In this document: one piece after another, positions 21,330 to 33,524 of the stretch | Layout: each line of letters opens with the position of its first letter | How positions within the stretch are numbered: position 1 is the first letter of the stretch | From: Erinaceus europaeus | Lineage: Eukaryota > Chordata > Mammalia > Eulipotyphla > Erinaceidae | NCBI RefSeq assembly: GCF_950295315.1 | Contig: NC_080165.1 | Span: forward strand, 6,636,417 to 6,700,416 | DNA length: 64,000 nucleotides | Reading direction: 5' to 3' | Position numbers and translations under genes: made by a program | The notes under the pieces: model-generated | Databases searched by the model: none | Told to the model about the DNA's origin: nothing | The model's input: the letters and a program-made list of their open reading frames with translations, nothing else

Positions 21330-21665
21330 ACTTTTTCAATGCTACATAACTATTTCGCATATCATTGTGAATGTAAGCCTTTTTCACCCTACCTAAGTAC
21401 TTGCAGGGTTTTTTAAATCATAAATAATGCTGTCATAAAAACTTTTGGTAGCATTTCTGGATCATTTTTTCCCCCTAGGATATATTCCCAGAGGTGAAAT
21501 TCTTGTCTCCTACAGTATGAACACAGTAATGACTCTTGATAGATTGCCGCATGACTTTCCCAAATGATTGAACCAATTTTCTGCCTCCAGCAACGCACGA
21601 AAGTGCAGTTTCCCTGTGCCTTTGCCTCTGATTCCTCATTCCTGTCCCTCTTTGCTATGAACTTT
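21330..21665 (-). mobile_element. Ancient antisense L1 fragment
   Basis: AATAATGCTGTCATAAA, CTAGGATATATTCCCAGAGG and ATTGAACCAATTTTCTGCC follow the order of old mammalian L1 3' sequence (new-born-island, ATATTCCCAG, CCCACCAGCA-type), strongly diverged. Confidence 0.5.
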
Positions 21666-22344
21666 GTGCTGTTCGCATTAAAATGATGATATTTCATGTC
21701 ACTTTGGAATCACATACTGACCAGACTCAAGTTTCTCTCACAGTAGTGAGGAAGGGAATAACTGGCCAGAAATAGACAGGTTAGCCATCCTTAGCAGTAC
21801 ACAGTTGTTCACTGTTAGATGCATCGATGGGAAAATGTGACATTAGCCATAAGTGACTGGATGTGATAGGAGCAGATCATCTATTTTTAAAACTAGGGAG
21901 TTTTCCTGAATAAAACTGCAAAGGAAAACTCCTAGATTTCTAGGACTAAAACATATAAATGGAAATCTAGCATGATGTAATTTTACAGCACAGTTTTATG
22001 TTTACCTAACATTTGGGCCTAAGTTGGGAAAGCATCGTGTCATTTCATTTCCTCAGATGTAATAAGAGCATTTCCCTTAGAAATGTTGGATTTAATTCAC
22101 CTTGCAAACTGGGTGCTGAAGTCTGCTGTCAGTCATCCACACCTGGAGATACTAACAGCTAACATCTTCTTCCATGAGCAGGTTGAATCTTTTGAGGAGG
22201 AAGTTTTTTTGTTTTTTTTTTAACCATCTAGTACACTTTAAGAATCAAGGCAATGCTTAAACATTAGCAAGGAGGAAAAAAAAAAGTCAGTATCTAACAT
22301 ACTATTTAGTACATGTTACTCATTTGTTGTTTTTTTTCTTTTTA

Positions 22345-22612
22345 TATTTACTTATTTTCCCTTTTGTTGCCCTTGTTGTTGTAGTTATTGTTGTTATTGA
22401 AGTCATCATTGTTGGATAGGACAGAGAGAAATGGAGAGAGGAGGGGAAGACAGAGAGGAGGAGAGAAAGACAGACCCCTGCAGACCTGCTTCACCGCCTG
22501 TGAAGTGACTCCCCTGCAGGTGGGGAGCCGGTGGCTCGAACCAGGATCCTTATGCCGGTCCTTGCGCTTCATACCACGTGCGCTTAACCCATTGTGCTAC
22601 CGCCCAACTCCC
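22345..22612 (-). mobile_element. SINE-A
   Basis: This is a near-consensus copy with intact box B complement (GCTCGAACCAGGATCC). Confidence 0.92.
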
Positions 22613-23045
22613 TGTTTGTTTGTTTTTCTAACAAAATAATATTTTACTAAAAATAAAATAATAAAAATTGTACATTGTGAGGACAAGGGATATTTTACCC
22701 CAAACCCGCCCACCTGCACCTTTTGTTTTTCCTTTGTAACCTCCTGAAAGGTGTCTGGCTACGGTACAGTGGTTGAGTCTGGTTCACTTATTAAGGCCGT
22801 AAATGACTCCTCACTGTTTCCAAATGTGGAGGTTGAGGCGGAAGCTCCAGGTCAGGGTCAGCTGGGAGACAAGTTCTTTTAATTCTTGTTTTCCTCCATG
22901 TTTCCTACAGGGCGGCTCCTCTCCAAAATCATCTGTTGTTTTCCAGGCGCTCAGGTGGGATTGCAGCCCGGGGCACAAAGGGGGGCCCAACTCAGGCAAA
23001 TCATCTTCCATTGTTTTTTGTTTTTAGGTATAGAGATTGTAAATT

Positions 23046-23210
23046 GGGGGGTGGGGCAGTGGTGCACCTGGTTAAGCACACCTGTCTCCATGTGCAAGGC
23101 CCAGGCTCAGGCCCTCACTTCCCACCAGCAGGAGTCACGCTTCACAAGAGGTAAAGCAAGGCTGCGTGTATCTGTCTTTCTCCACATTCTCGATTTCTAT
23201 GTCCGATTTA
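23046..23210 (+). mobile_element. SINE-B
   Basis: The head GGGCAGTGGTGCACCTGGTT is followed by TGCAAGGCCCAGGCTCAGGC. The tail degenerates after TCTGTCTTTCTCC. Confidence 0.8.
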
Positions 23211-23297
23211 AGACAGAGAGAAAGAGAGGGAGATGGCAAATTGCGGTTTCCGAGTCTGCTGGTTAAATTGCTCAGTTTTTGTTGTTGTTGTTGTTTT

Positions 23298-23578
23298 TAA
23301 ATATTTATTTTATTTATTTATTCCCTTTTGTTGCCCTTGTTGTTTTATTGTTGTAGTTATTATTGTTGTTGTCGTTGTTGGATAGGACAGAGAGAAATGG
23401 AGAGAGGGAGGGGAAGACAGAGAGGGGGAGAGAAAGACAGACACCTGCAGACCTGCTTCACCGCCTGTGAAACGATTCCCCTGCAGGTGGGGAACCGGGG
23501 TTTGAACCGGGATCCTTAGTCTGGTCCTCATGCTTTGCGCCACCTGCGCTTAACCCGCTGCGCTACAGCCCGACTCCC
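23298..23578 (-). mobile_element. SINE-A, full length
   Basis: The body is complete and close to consensus, with head GCGCTACAGCCCGACTCCC. A TGTTGTTTGTTTTTT-like sequence is on both sides. Confidence 0.93.
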
Positions 23579-23665
23579 TGTTGTTTGTTTTTTGAGGAGG
23601 AGGAAGAATTCTGTATTTAAGCATAGTTGCAAATGATGGTCAAATTTTATATGAGCATGAATTTT

Positions 23666-23920
23666 TCTTTTAAATTGTGTTTACTTATTTATTTTTTAAA
23701 TAATAATTTTTTTAATTATTATCTTTATTTATTGGATAGAGACAGCCAGAAATCAAGAGGGAAGGGGTTGATAGAGAGGGAGAAACACAGAGAGACACCT
23801 GCAGCCCTGCTTCAAAACTCATGAAGCTTTCCCCTGCAGGTGGGGACCGGGGGCTCAAACCCGGGTCCTTGAGTGTTGTAATAGGAGCACTCAACCAGCT
23901 GCACCACCAGCTGGCCCCCA
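23666..23920 (-). mobile_element. SINE-B with target duplication
   Basis: GAGCATGAATTT on the left and AAGCATGAATTT on the right flank it. Box B complement CTCAAACCCGGGTCC is intact. Confidence 0.9.
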
Positions 23921-24369
23921 TAAGCATGAATTTAACTGTAGCTATACTGTAGCACTGAATTGTTTCAAAGTATGTTCCGACTGACTGCCTCAGAGAGAGA
24001 GAGAGAGGGAGATTTTTGTCATAAATGTGCACAGAAATTCATAACTCAAGATTTGTAGGTAGGTAATGTGCACTGAGCTGCGACTCAGTGCTTTTTGGTT
24101 ATAAATCTCTGGTTTTAGGATTGTACATCATAAAACCATTTTTAACATCTTCTTTCATAGGCAAATTCACTGAGTGTCCACGTTGCCCTCTGGGCCACAT
24201 TAGTGAGTGAGTGTGCGGCCTCAGGCAGGAGTCAAATCTGCAGAAAGGCCACGGGGAGGGGACAGGCCTGTTGAGGGAAATGATGGTCCCAGGTGCCCGG
24301 GGTCACAGAGGTGCAGGGCCAGCTCCCAGGGTGTGTCCTGGGCTTTTCTGTTCTGTTCTTTGTGCCTCC

Positions 24370-24632
24370 TGGATTATCTCTGGGACCTGGTGCCTGCACC
24401 ACCAATCCACTATTTTAGTTTTATTGGATAGGACAGAAAGAAATGGAGAGGAGGAGTGTAGAGAGAGAGGGAGAGAGAGAGAGAGAGAGAGAGATGGAGA
24501 CCTGCGGACCTGCTTCACCATTCTTGAAGCATCCCCACTGTAGGCACGGACCCGGGAGCTCAAACCTGGATCCTTGTGCTTAGTACTCTGGATCCTTGTG
24601 CTTAGTACTCTGTGTGCTACCGCCCAGACCCC
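24370..24632 (-). mobile_element. SINE-A+ with internal 22-bp duplication
   Basis: The tail module (CTGGTGCCTGCACCACCAAT) and the body are present. CTGGATCCTTGTGCTTAGTA with two more bases occurs twice in tandem at 24566-24587 and 24588-24609, next to box B. Confidence 0.85.
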
Positions 24633-24783
24633 CTTGGCATTTCTGTGATGATAGGGGTGCTATGGGAATCGGGTCCCCAAAGCATTGAAATAAGTAAACT
24701 TTGTAGATCTCTTTGATTCTTTAGTGAGGAACAGGGAGCTTACCCAGAAAAACACTCAGATTTTGTCTTGAGAAATGATGTTT

Positions 24784-24981
24784 AAAAAATTTATTTATTG
24801 TATAGGAGACAGCCAGAAATCAAGAGGAAAGGAGGAGATAGAGAGGAAGAGAGACAGAGACACACCTGCAGCCCTGCTTCACCACGTGCAAAATTCTCCC
24901 CCTGCAGGTGGGGACCGGGGGTTGGAAGCCAGGTAACACACTGTAACATGCACTCAACCAGGTGTGCCACCACCCAGCCTC
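24784..24981 (-). mobile_element. SINE-B, cluster member 1
   Basis: It is flanked by GAGAAATGATGTTT (24770) and CAGAAATGATTTTC (24982). Confidence 0.9.
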
Positions 24982-24995
24982 CAGAAATGATTTTC

Positions 24996-25223
24996 CTTTT
25001 TTTTTGGAACTTTTTTAAAGTTATCTTTATTTGTTTGTTGGATAGAGACAGTCAGAAATCAAGAGGGGTGAGGGAGATAGATAGGGAAGGAGAGAGACAT
25101 CTGCAGTCCTGCTTCATTACTTCCAAAGCTTTCCCTCTGCAGTTGGGGACCGTGGACTTGAACCTGGATACTTGAATGTTATAACATGTTTGCTTAACCC
25201 GGTCTGCCACTGCCTGGCCCCCT
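24996..25223 (-). mobile_element. SINE-B, cluster member 2
   Basis: It is flanked by CAGAAATGATTTTC (24982) and GAGAAGTGATTTTC (25224). Head CGGTCTGCCACTGCCTGGCC. Confidence 0.9.
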
Positions 25224-25237
25224 GAGAAGTGATTTTC

Positions 25238-25441
25238 TTTTTTTAAAAATTTTTATCATCTTTATTTATTGGATGGACAGGAATCAAAAGGGTAGAGGGA
25301 AATAGGGAGAGAAAGACACCTGCAGCCCTGTTTCACCACTTGCAAAGCTTTCTCCCTCAAGGTAGGGACCAGGGGCTTGAACCTGGGTCCTTGTACATTG
25401 TAACATGTGCGCTCAACCAGGGGTGCCACTGCCCACCCCGT
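25238..25441 (-). mobile_element. SINE-B, cluster member 3
   Basis: It is flanked by GAGAAGTGATTTTC (25224) and GAGAAATGATTTTC (25442). Confidence 0.9.
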
Positions 25442-25455
25442 GAGAAATGATTTTC

Positions 25456-25663
25456 TTTTTTTTTAAACACATTTTGCTACTTTTTTAAAAAAAAGTATTT
25501 TATTTATTTTATTTTTGAGAGATGCAGAGAGGGAAAGACACAGAGAGAAACACCAGAGCCCTGCTCAGCTCTGGTTTATGGTGGTGCGGGGGATTGAACC
25601 TGAGACTTCAGAGCCTCAGGCATGAGAGTCTCTTTGCACAACCATTATGCTGTCTACCCCCAT
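25456..25663 (-). mobile_element. SINE-C, cluster member 4
   Basis: This is a different SINE type (GCTCTGGTTTATGGTGGTGC, ACCATTATGCTGTC) at the same target: GAGAAATGATTTTC stands at 25442 and again at 25664. Confidence 0.9.
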
Positions 25664-27015
25664 GAGAAATGATTTTCTATGAAGGACTATAAGGGCTCCT
25701 TTTCTCCTCTGTTTCTCTTTGTTATTCTGTCTTGCTTTCTTCTATGAACCAGTTCTCATGAACTCTCTCTTTTAACAGAATTTTTTTTTCTAAGATTCCC
25801 TAAGATACCCACATGTCGTTTCAAGCTAGTTGGTTCATTTCTTCAATCATTTGTCTGACACACACTGAGTTCTGAGGTCTTAGTAATGAGAAGGAACCAG
25901 CCATTGAAGACTTGAGACAATGAGAGCTCTCTGATCACAGAGTCCGGGAGGAGGGAAGAGCTTGATGTTCTTAGAACAGAAAAAATAAAATAAAAATAAA
26001 AAGACTTTGAGTCTAGGAATAAGGGTATGTGCGTAGAGAAGGGTGGAGAGCAGAAAGGGTTTAGATTTATTCTGAGTCCATCAGGGAAGCCAGCGGAGAG
26101 TTTTAGTCAAGAGAAACAACAAAAGGGTCCGATAATGCCATGATCCAGAACATTTTAAGGAAAAATGCATCTTTGTGAACTCTGGCACTTGACTTACAAT
26201 GTGGATGGTAACTAGATTCAAGGGAGGGAAGGAGTCACTTGCTCTTTAAAGAAAAGAGAATTCCACCAGGATATAGGACACACTGGCAGGTTTGTGCTTC
26301 TTAGCTCAGCTCCACAGTTTCAGTTTAAGTCATCGCAGAGATTCCTCTGTCCAGACTCTCTCGCTCCGTGCTTTTCTCCAAAGAGACTTGCAGGATCCTG
26401 TTCACGTCAGCGCTGCCAGGAACAAGTGCTAGCACTGCTGTTCCCCTGGCCCCCTTCAGCCATTACCATGAGCCGGGCCGTGTCCATGCTGCAGATGACT
26501 CGCCACTCCGCCTGACTTAAGCCCTTCCAATCGCTTCTTTCTATCTTATCCCTTAATCCCCTACCCTTCCCTCTAAATTACAGCAGGTGGGGAGAAACAG
26601 TTCCAGACTATTACAGGAGGATCATTGAGAATCTCTCTTAAGACGTTTAAGTTGAGTCAGGAGCCGTTGGCTCTGCTGTGTTGGCTCTCAGGGGAATGCC
26701 CGCGGGTGCTGGAGAGCATGCCGAGGGAGGGAGGGGCAGAGAAGTGGATTCCGTCCTAGCCAAGAATGCTGTGTTAATGGAAATCAGGTGGAAATGAGAA
26801 TTATACTCTTAGCACTTCCATCCTAATACTCAGATCAGGCTTTCATGACTCCGATAGTCTGAGTCTTCCACTTAATTTGAAGGAGTGCACAAGAGCTTCT
26901 CCACAGAGGAAACCAGGAGAGTCTAGATCACCTTACTTTTTATTCTGTTTTCTTGAATTGCTTTTTTTCCTCATCATCCTTAAACTAATTCTACTTTTTT
27001 TTTTTAAAAAAAAAA

Positions 27016-28145
27016 ACTTATTATTTATAAAAACGAAACATTGACAAAACCATAGGATAAGAGGGGTGCAACTCCACACAAGGCCCACCACCAGAACTCC
27101 GTATCCCATCCCCTCCCCTGATAGCTTTCCTGTTCTTTATCCCTCTGGGAGTATGGACCCAGGGTCATTGTGGGATGTAGAAGGTGGAAGGTCTGGCTTC
27201 TGTAATTGCTTTCCCACTGAACATGGAACATGGGTGTTGACAGGTTGATCCATACTCCCAGCTTATCTCTCTTTCCCTAGTGGGGCAGGGCTCTGGGGAA
27301 TCAGAGCTCCAGGACACATTGGTGGGGTTGTCTGTCTAGAGAAGTCTGGTCGTATTCTGCTAGCATCTCTAACCTGGAGACTGAAAAGAGAGTTAACATA
27401 CAAAGCCAAACAAATTGTTGACCAATCATGGACCTACAGGCTGGAATAGTGCAGAAGAAGTGTCTATGTGTGGGGGCCTCCATTTTGTAGATAGCTAGTA
27501 GGCATATTTTAGTTATATTTCAAAGGGCCTGTAGTGTTTTTTTGTTGTTGTTTTTGTTTTTTTGCCTCAGCTTGAAATCTGATATGCAGGTGGATCCAAG
27601 TTATTGTCTGGGAAAGGGACCAGAAAGCTGGATCAGGGAAGAGAGTAGCTCCCCAATATGGGAAAGGGGTATAAATGTTGTTGACTGTAAACCCCATTGA
27701 TTTGATGTGATCTGGGCCCCATAATCAGCTTAGGAGCCTGTGTGACCTCTGCATCCCTGTAGATCTGAGCTCACATTCTGTGGTCATGAGTAGGAACGTT
27801 CCAAGCTGCCCCAGTATCGACCCATCTTCCTCAGGTGTAGCATAGAGTATGTTGTCCAGTCTCCCTTTGGAGGATGGAATATTCTCTACCATTGTTGATC
27901 CAAGTTGAGAGCAAGTTCCTATGGGGGATCCACAAAGGAGTCTGTTTTGTTGTTCCTGATAGAGATGACCAGTAATAATGGAGAGAGGGATTTATTCGAG
28001 TTCTAGGCCCATCATGTCTGTTTGGGAATCTCAGGACTCCCCAATTAGGGCCCCAGCTGATGGTGTGGCCTGATGGTGACTAAAGAGTCATCGTTAAAGT
28101 ATGCCCATCTCGTTCCCTTATTCAGCTTTTGCAGTCCCTACTTTC
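27016..28145 (-). mobile_element. L1 3' region, antisense
   Basis: About 1.1 kb is collinear with 6440-7600: TTTATAAAAACGAAACATTG at the left, then GGGTGCAACTCCACACAAGG, GTATGGACCCAGGGTC and CCCATCATGTCTGTTTGGG. Confidence 0.85.
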
Positions 28146-28353
28146 ATCTGCAACAAACAGTTTAAATAATTTGGAGGCGATTATTTGTGTCCTCCCAGCC
28201 CCTTCCCCTGTTTACACATTGTCAATGCCATATTGTATTTGTGCCCCTTGCAAAATTTTGGGCATTTCACATTCTCACTAACATTTGCCTTTTCCACTTG
28301 AGACGTTCAATTCCTGAAAAATTGAGATAAATCAATAATTGTTGATTCTTCTT

Positions 28354-28629
28354 TTTTGATATTTTATTTATTCCTTTTGTTGCCCCTGTTTTTTTTAATT
28401 GTAGTTATTATTGATGTCATCATTGTTGGATAGGACAGAGAGAAATGGAGAGAGGTGGGGAAGACAGAGACGGGGAGAGAAAGATAAGACACCTGCAGAC
28501 CTGCTTCACCGCTTGTGAAGTGACTCCCCTGCAGGTGGGGAGCCGAGGGCTCGAACTGGGATCCTTACACTGGTCCTTGCACATCGTGCCATGTGCGCTT
28601 AACCCACTGTGCTACTGCCTGACTCCCCC
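28354..28629 (-). mobile_element. SINE-A with target duplication
   Basis: GTTGATTCTTCTT flanks it at 28341-28353 and 28630-28642. Confidence 0.93.
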
Positions 28630-28714
28630 GTTGATTCTTCTTATCCATAGCTTCTCCTTGTCAATTTATAGTATCTTATAAACTGTTTGAAATTAATGCT
28701 TTCTGGGTGTTTTT

Positions 28715-29006
28715 TTGTCTTCCAGGGTTATCACTGGGGCTTGGCACCTACACTACAAATCCACTGCTCCTGGAGGCCATTTTTTCCCCATTTTTGTTGC
28801 CCTTTTTGTTGGATAGGACGGAGAAATTGAGAAAGGAGTAGAAGACAGAGAGGGGGAGAGAAAGACAGACACCTGCAGACCTGCTTCACCACTTGTGAAG
28901 CAACTCCCCTGCTGGTGGGGAATCAGGGGCTCAAACCGGGATCCTTATGCTTGTCCGTGTGCTTCATGCCATGTGCACTTATCCCACGGCACTACCGCCT
29001 GGCCCC
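28715..29006 (-). mobile_element. SINE-A+
   Basis: The tail module CCAGGGTTATCACTGGGGCT to CTCCTGGAGGCC is present, so both arms of the potential hairpin are kept. The head ends CTACCGCCTGGCCCCC. Confidence 0.9.
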
Positions 29007-29389
29007 CATGCTGTTTTTATTTTGTTTCTGATAGAGACAGAGGCATACCAGCTGCCAGCAACCGCAACACCTAAGCTCACTTCAGTGCCATGGGGGCAGG
29101 TTGCACCCTGAGCAGCGTCCTGTCCAGTTCTTTTGCTGACCCCGAATTAAATTGTGTTTTGAAATTTTCCTTTTGTCAATTTTACTATGAATTGTAACAC
29201 TAGAATGAAAGAGAAATCGAGTTTTTTTCTGATAGGTCATGAGATGTTTGCTGTGCTCTTCAGTTGTGCTTGAATTCCACATGATCAGAGACTGTGTCTC
29301 CCTGCAGATAAAGAACTTGGAGCATTCGTGTTTCAAAATACAATACCCATTTCATTTTTAGAAATTATTTTATACCTTTTCTTTTTTCT

Positions 29390-29497
29390 TATAAGAACAC
29401 TGTTGCTCAGGTGTGGGAGATTGAACCTGGGACCTCGCAGCCTCAGACTTTTGAGTCTGCTTGCATAACCATTATGCTGTTTCTTCCCCCACCCACC
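29390..29497 (-). mobile_element. SINE-C fragment
   Basis: GGAGATTGAACCTGGGACCT, CAGCCTCAGACTTTTGAG and TAACCATTATGCTGT are visible. The distal part is missing. Confidence 0.75.
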
Positions 29498-30279
29498 CTA
29501 TATCTTCCTTGTCTACTCCCTGAAGATTGCAGCTTCATCTGACACACATTCTTCTCTGAGAGGAAGTTCCAGTGCCTCTTCTCCCATCCTGCCTGTTTCT
29601 TTGGACTCATGACTTGACTTAGGTTAACTTGAAATACGACATTTGGAATTCAGTCCCTCAGTTGTTCTGATCATATTTCAAGTTCCAAATAGCCACATTG
29701 TATTGGTAGCTGCCACATTGAATAGAAAAGCTTTAGGACATCTGTATGGCTGCAGAAAATTCTGTTCAAAAGAAGTGTTCCGAATCCATGCCTTGATGTA
29801 TGGATTTGTCACTCAGCTGGGGAGCTCAGTGCAGGGTGCGAAGCAGTTAGTCACCCCATACTGCAGCCCCTCGGGCACTGAGAAACCCCATCTTGAACTT
29901 CCAAACTCATTCAAGCCAGAAACCACTATAGCTTCAGGGGTAACTCCAAGTGCCTCTAATAGGACCTTTAGAATCAGGAAAAACAGACCTTGTTTTAAAT
30001 AAGTAAATTTTAGGTGGGATTTAATATGAATATTACTCATGGTTGCAACTTCCAGTCTAATGACTCTAATTTTGAAGCTATTTGAGATTACTTCTCATAT
30101 AACTTTATCTTCCTGTGATGTGGAGAGATAGAGAAAATGGGACTGAATCTATATGGCTCTTTTCTGTGGAATTTGTTTCTTCTTGTTGCTCTAGGAAGAA
30201 AAAAAGAATACCTGCTATTAATAAAATGACAACCTATAGCACATTGAAATGCTGACCTGCTAGATTATATTCACATAAA

Positions 30280-30598
30280 ATCATATATCCCGCTTGATCG
30301 GATTCCCTTCAGAGAAGGATGGATAGTGTATGATTCAGTCATAGGTGAGACTTGAGAAACAAGGAGAAAAGGCAGTACATTGGAGGGGATATAATGATTC
30401 CAGCAGGGTGAAAGACTGTGGTGAAGGAGGAGAAAATAGAGGGCCAGGGGCACTTTGAGGGTCTGGTGCAAGCTTTTCACCATAGACCTGAGTTGTCAGT
30501 GAGAAGAGTTTTGCAGTCACAGGAAGATGAGAAGTTATATCCATGTATCAATAACTGTACTGTAATCTATTAAGGGTCCAATAAAGTTCTAAAAAAAA
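30280..30598 (+). mobile_element. Probable L1 3' end, sense
   Basis: ACTGTACTGTAATCTATTAA followed by CCAATAAAGTTCTAAAAAAA matches the L1 terminal pattern at 17839-17903. The upstream part is only weakly recognisable. Confidence 0.5.
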
Positions 30599-30979
30599 AT
30601 CACCCATAAATTGCAAAGTTCTTAGTTCAGATAGTCTAGAGCTAGTTCATCCAAATCCAATGCATGGGACTATTCTATTTTGTTCTGCCATATTTTGGAA
30701 TCCAATATAGTATTTAATTATGAAAGCATGCTTTCTCTGGATTATTCATGAAACATTTGCTAAGTTCTCCCCACCCCATGTGAGTATATGGTGGTAGAGA
30801 GGCAGTCACTGTGGAGAATTCTAAGTGATAAAGATGTGAGACTTAATGGGGGAAAAAAAAAAAAAAAACAGCAATGGAGAGAACAGGCAATGGCCACAAT
30901 ATACGAGAGGGTCTGTGTTGAGAACGAGGAAGGGCTCAACACTGTTTACACTTGGTTTGCTGATGGCTGGGGATAAATA

Positions 30980-31134
30980 TTAGAAATGATACATGCCAGT
31001 GGAGAAGCAGCTATAGAAGCCAGAACTCCCACCTTCTGCAGAATTCAAAAGAATTGTGGTCCATCCTCCCAGAGGGGGAGGAATGTTTGGGGAAGATGAC
31101 CAGAGAGCTCCTAACTCCAAATCCATCAGAACCC

Positions 31135-31174
<40 letters not shown>

Positions 31175-31460
31175 AGAAAGGGTATTTGGAGATAGCAATA
31201 GGTATAGGTGTGACTGAGAAAGAGAAGGCAGGACCATAGGAAAAAAAAGGGCAAATATGTATAAATATAGATAGATAGTTACAGAAATAATAGTCAATGC
31301 ATAACTATGACCTTAGGAGAACTACTGCAGTTTCCAGTATAGGGAAAGGGGACACAGTCAGGTGGTCAGAAAGGGGTGGAATTATACCCATTATCTAATA
31401 ATTTTGGAAATCACTATTAAATCTATAACAATAATGATAGTAATAATAATAATAAATGAT
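30980..31460 (+). mobile_element. L1 3' region, sense, with (GA)n
   Basis: AGAAGCAGCTATAGAAGCCA, GTCCATCCTCCCAGAGG and GGTGGAATTATACCC are sense L1 3' motifs. A (GA)n run lies at about 31131-31170, and the tail becomes (ATAATA)n near 31430. Confidence 0.7.
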
Positions 31461-31584
31461 ACAAATTACCCAGAGGTCATTTTTTGGTGGAGGTGGGCAA
31501 AATCATTTTGTTTTAACAATTTTATGGACTTTGAGTCAGGTAACGTAACTGCAGTCCATTAAAGAGCACTAGTGCAGTGGTTTT

Positions 31585-32165
31585 TAGTGTATTTACAGAG
31601 TCCTACAATTCTTATCGCTGCAGCTGTTTTTAGAGCATTTTCATTACCTCCAGAAAGAAACCCCAGAGAGAGCAGTCCCTCTCATCCTCCACTGAGCTCC
31701 CCAGCTAAAGGCCCACTAGTCTGTTGTCTGTGTCTGTACACTTTGCCTATTTGTGTTTTTCACGTTAATGGGCTTTTGCGTCTGACTTCTTTTACTTAGC
31801 GTTTTGTATTAAAGACGTATCGCTGTTGCAATACACCTTGTCTAAGTATTCCGTTCATTTCTGTTGCTGAGTAAGGTCCCACGGGATGGATAGACAACCA
31901 TTGATCCATTCATTAGATGACAGACACTTGGCTTTGTGTTCATATCTTGGCTACTATGAATAATATGGGTGTGAATATCTGTGTGCAAATTTGTATATGG
32001 ACATATATTCTCAATTCTCTACCTCGAAGGGGAATTCCTGAGTTATGTGGTAACCCTGTTCTCACACTTTAAAGAATTGCTCAATTTTTCATTTCACTAG
32101 CAGTATATGAAGGGTTCCAGCTTCCCCACATCTTCAACACTTGTTAGTGCCTGAGCATGTAATTG
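31585..32165 (-). mobile_element. Ancient antisense L1 (L1M type)
   Basis: AGAAAGAAACCCC, TAATGGGCTTTTGCGTCTGA, TTAGATGACAGACACTTGG and GAATAATATGGGTGTGAATA follow old eutherian L1 3' UTR order, in the antisense direction. Confidence 0.75.
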
Positions 32166-32993
32166 TTTTGCATGAAAATAGAGAGTCATTAAAAAGCAAA
32201 ACCTCAGTTATATGTCCTGCTGCCCTCATTTTGAGGCAGCCCACATGTAGGTGGTTGCATGATATTTGAACCTACCGTTGAATCCCACTTTGTAGCTCTG
32301 TATACAAAACAGCTCTGCAGGAGCCTAATTATCTTATCATTAATGTTCACCAGGTGCTTAGGAAATTCTGCTTTTCTTTTATGTCTAATTGAGAGGTGAA
32401 GGGTGATGAAATGATTCTATGTGTAATGTTGTTGGAAGTTGAGCCTTTCTCTGACATGAAATTAAATATAATTGAAATAGGACAAATTGAGTAACAGAAT
32501 TAAATGTACAAAATGGAGTATGGCTAGATTCTATTAAATGTGTGATACGATCCAGGATATTTGGGTGGTGAGTTGGCAAAAGGGTGCAAGCTCACATTTT
32601 TCGTACGTGGCATGGTCTGCACCTGCCCTAGCTTGCCTCCCCTACTATCTGTCTCTACCTTGGCATGATGAAGGAGGTACAGGACACATTCTCCAGCCCA
32701 CTCCTTGTGCAGAGAGAACGGTTTCATCAAGGATGGAGCACGATGTGATCAAGAATTAAAGCATAGTTTTCAGTCTTGCAGGGCTTTCTTAGACACAGGG
32801 CTGTCTTTATAAATAAAGAAATCCAGATAACGATATTGTAAACAAACAAATGCAGAAATGTCGGCTCCATCACACCTTGTCAGCCCTTCCTGTTTCTCTT
32901 CAGATGTCTCAGGACAGGATACACTGGTATCTATAGACCCTCTTCCCTCTCTGCTGCTCTTGTTTTATACCCCTTAAATGTTAAATATAGCTT

Positions 32994-33296
32994 CTTTTTT
33001 TTTAAACATTCTTTTTTCTTTTCTTTTTTTTTTAATATTTATTCCCTTTTGTTGCCCTTGTTGTTTTCTTGTTGTTGTTATTGATGTCGTCGTTGTTGGA
33101 TAGGACAGAGAGAAATGGAGAGAGGAGGGGAAGTTAGAGAAGGGGAGAGAAAGACAGACATCTGCAGACCTGCTTCACTACCTGTGAAGCGACTCCCCTG
33201 CAGGTGGGGAGTCCGGGGCTCGAACCGGGATCCTTACGCGGGTCCTTGCGCTTTGCGCCCCATGAGCATAACCTGCTGCGCTACCGCCCGACTCCC
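32994..33296 (-). mobile_element. SINE-A with target duplication
   Basis: TAAATATAGCTT flanks it at 32982-32993 and 33297-33308. Both promoter boxes are intact, so it looks young. Confidence 0.94.
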
Positions 33297-33524
33297 TAAA
33301 TATAGCTTTTTTTGTATGAACTTGACATTGCAGAAGATGATAGGTGGAGGATATGCATATTTGAGCAGAGCTGTGAGGACGTGCAAGCTGGAAGGCTGCA
33401 TCACACAGTGTTGATGGCTGGGCCTCACTCAGCGAGACTCATGGATGAGGGAAGATGGAAGACAGATAATCTGGGGAAAGAACTTTCTAGGCAGAGAAAA
33501 CAGCCTGTGAAAGTACTCATTGTG

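Noticed and set aside
26280..26760. GC-richer unique stretch suggesting an exon or promoter
   Set aside because: There is no CpG cluster, no ORF with similarity to anything I recognise and no paired splice sites.
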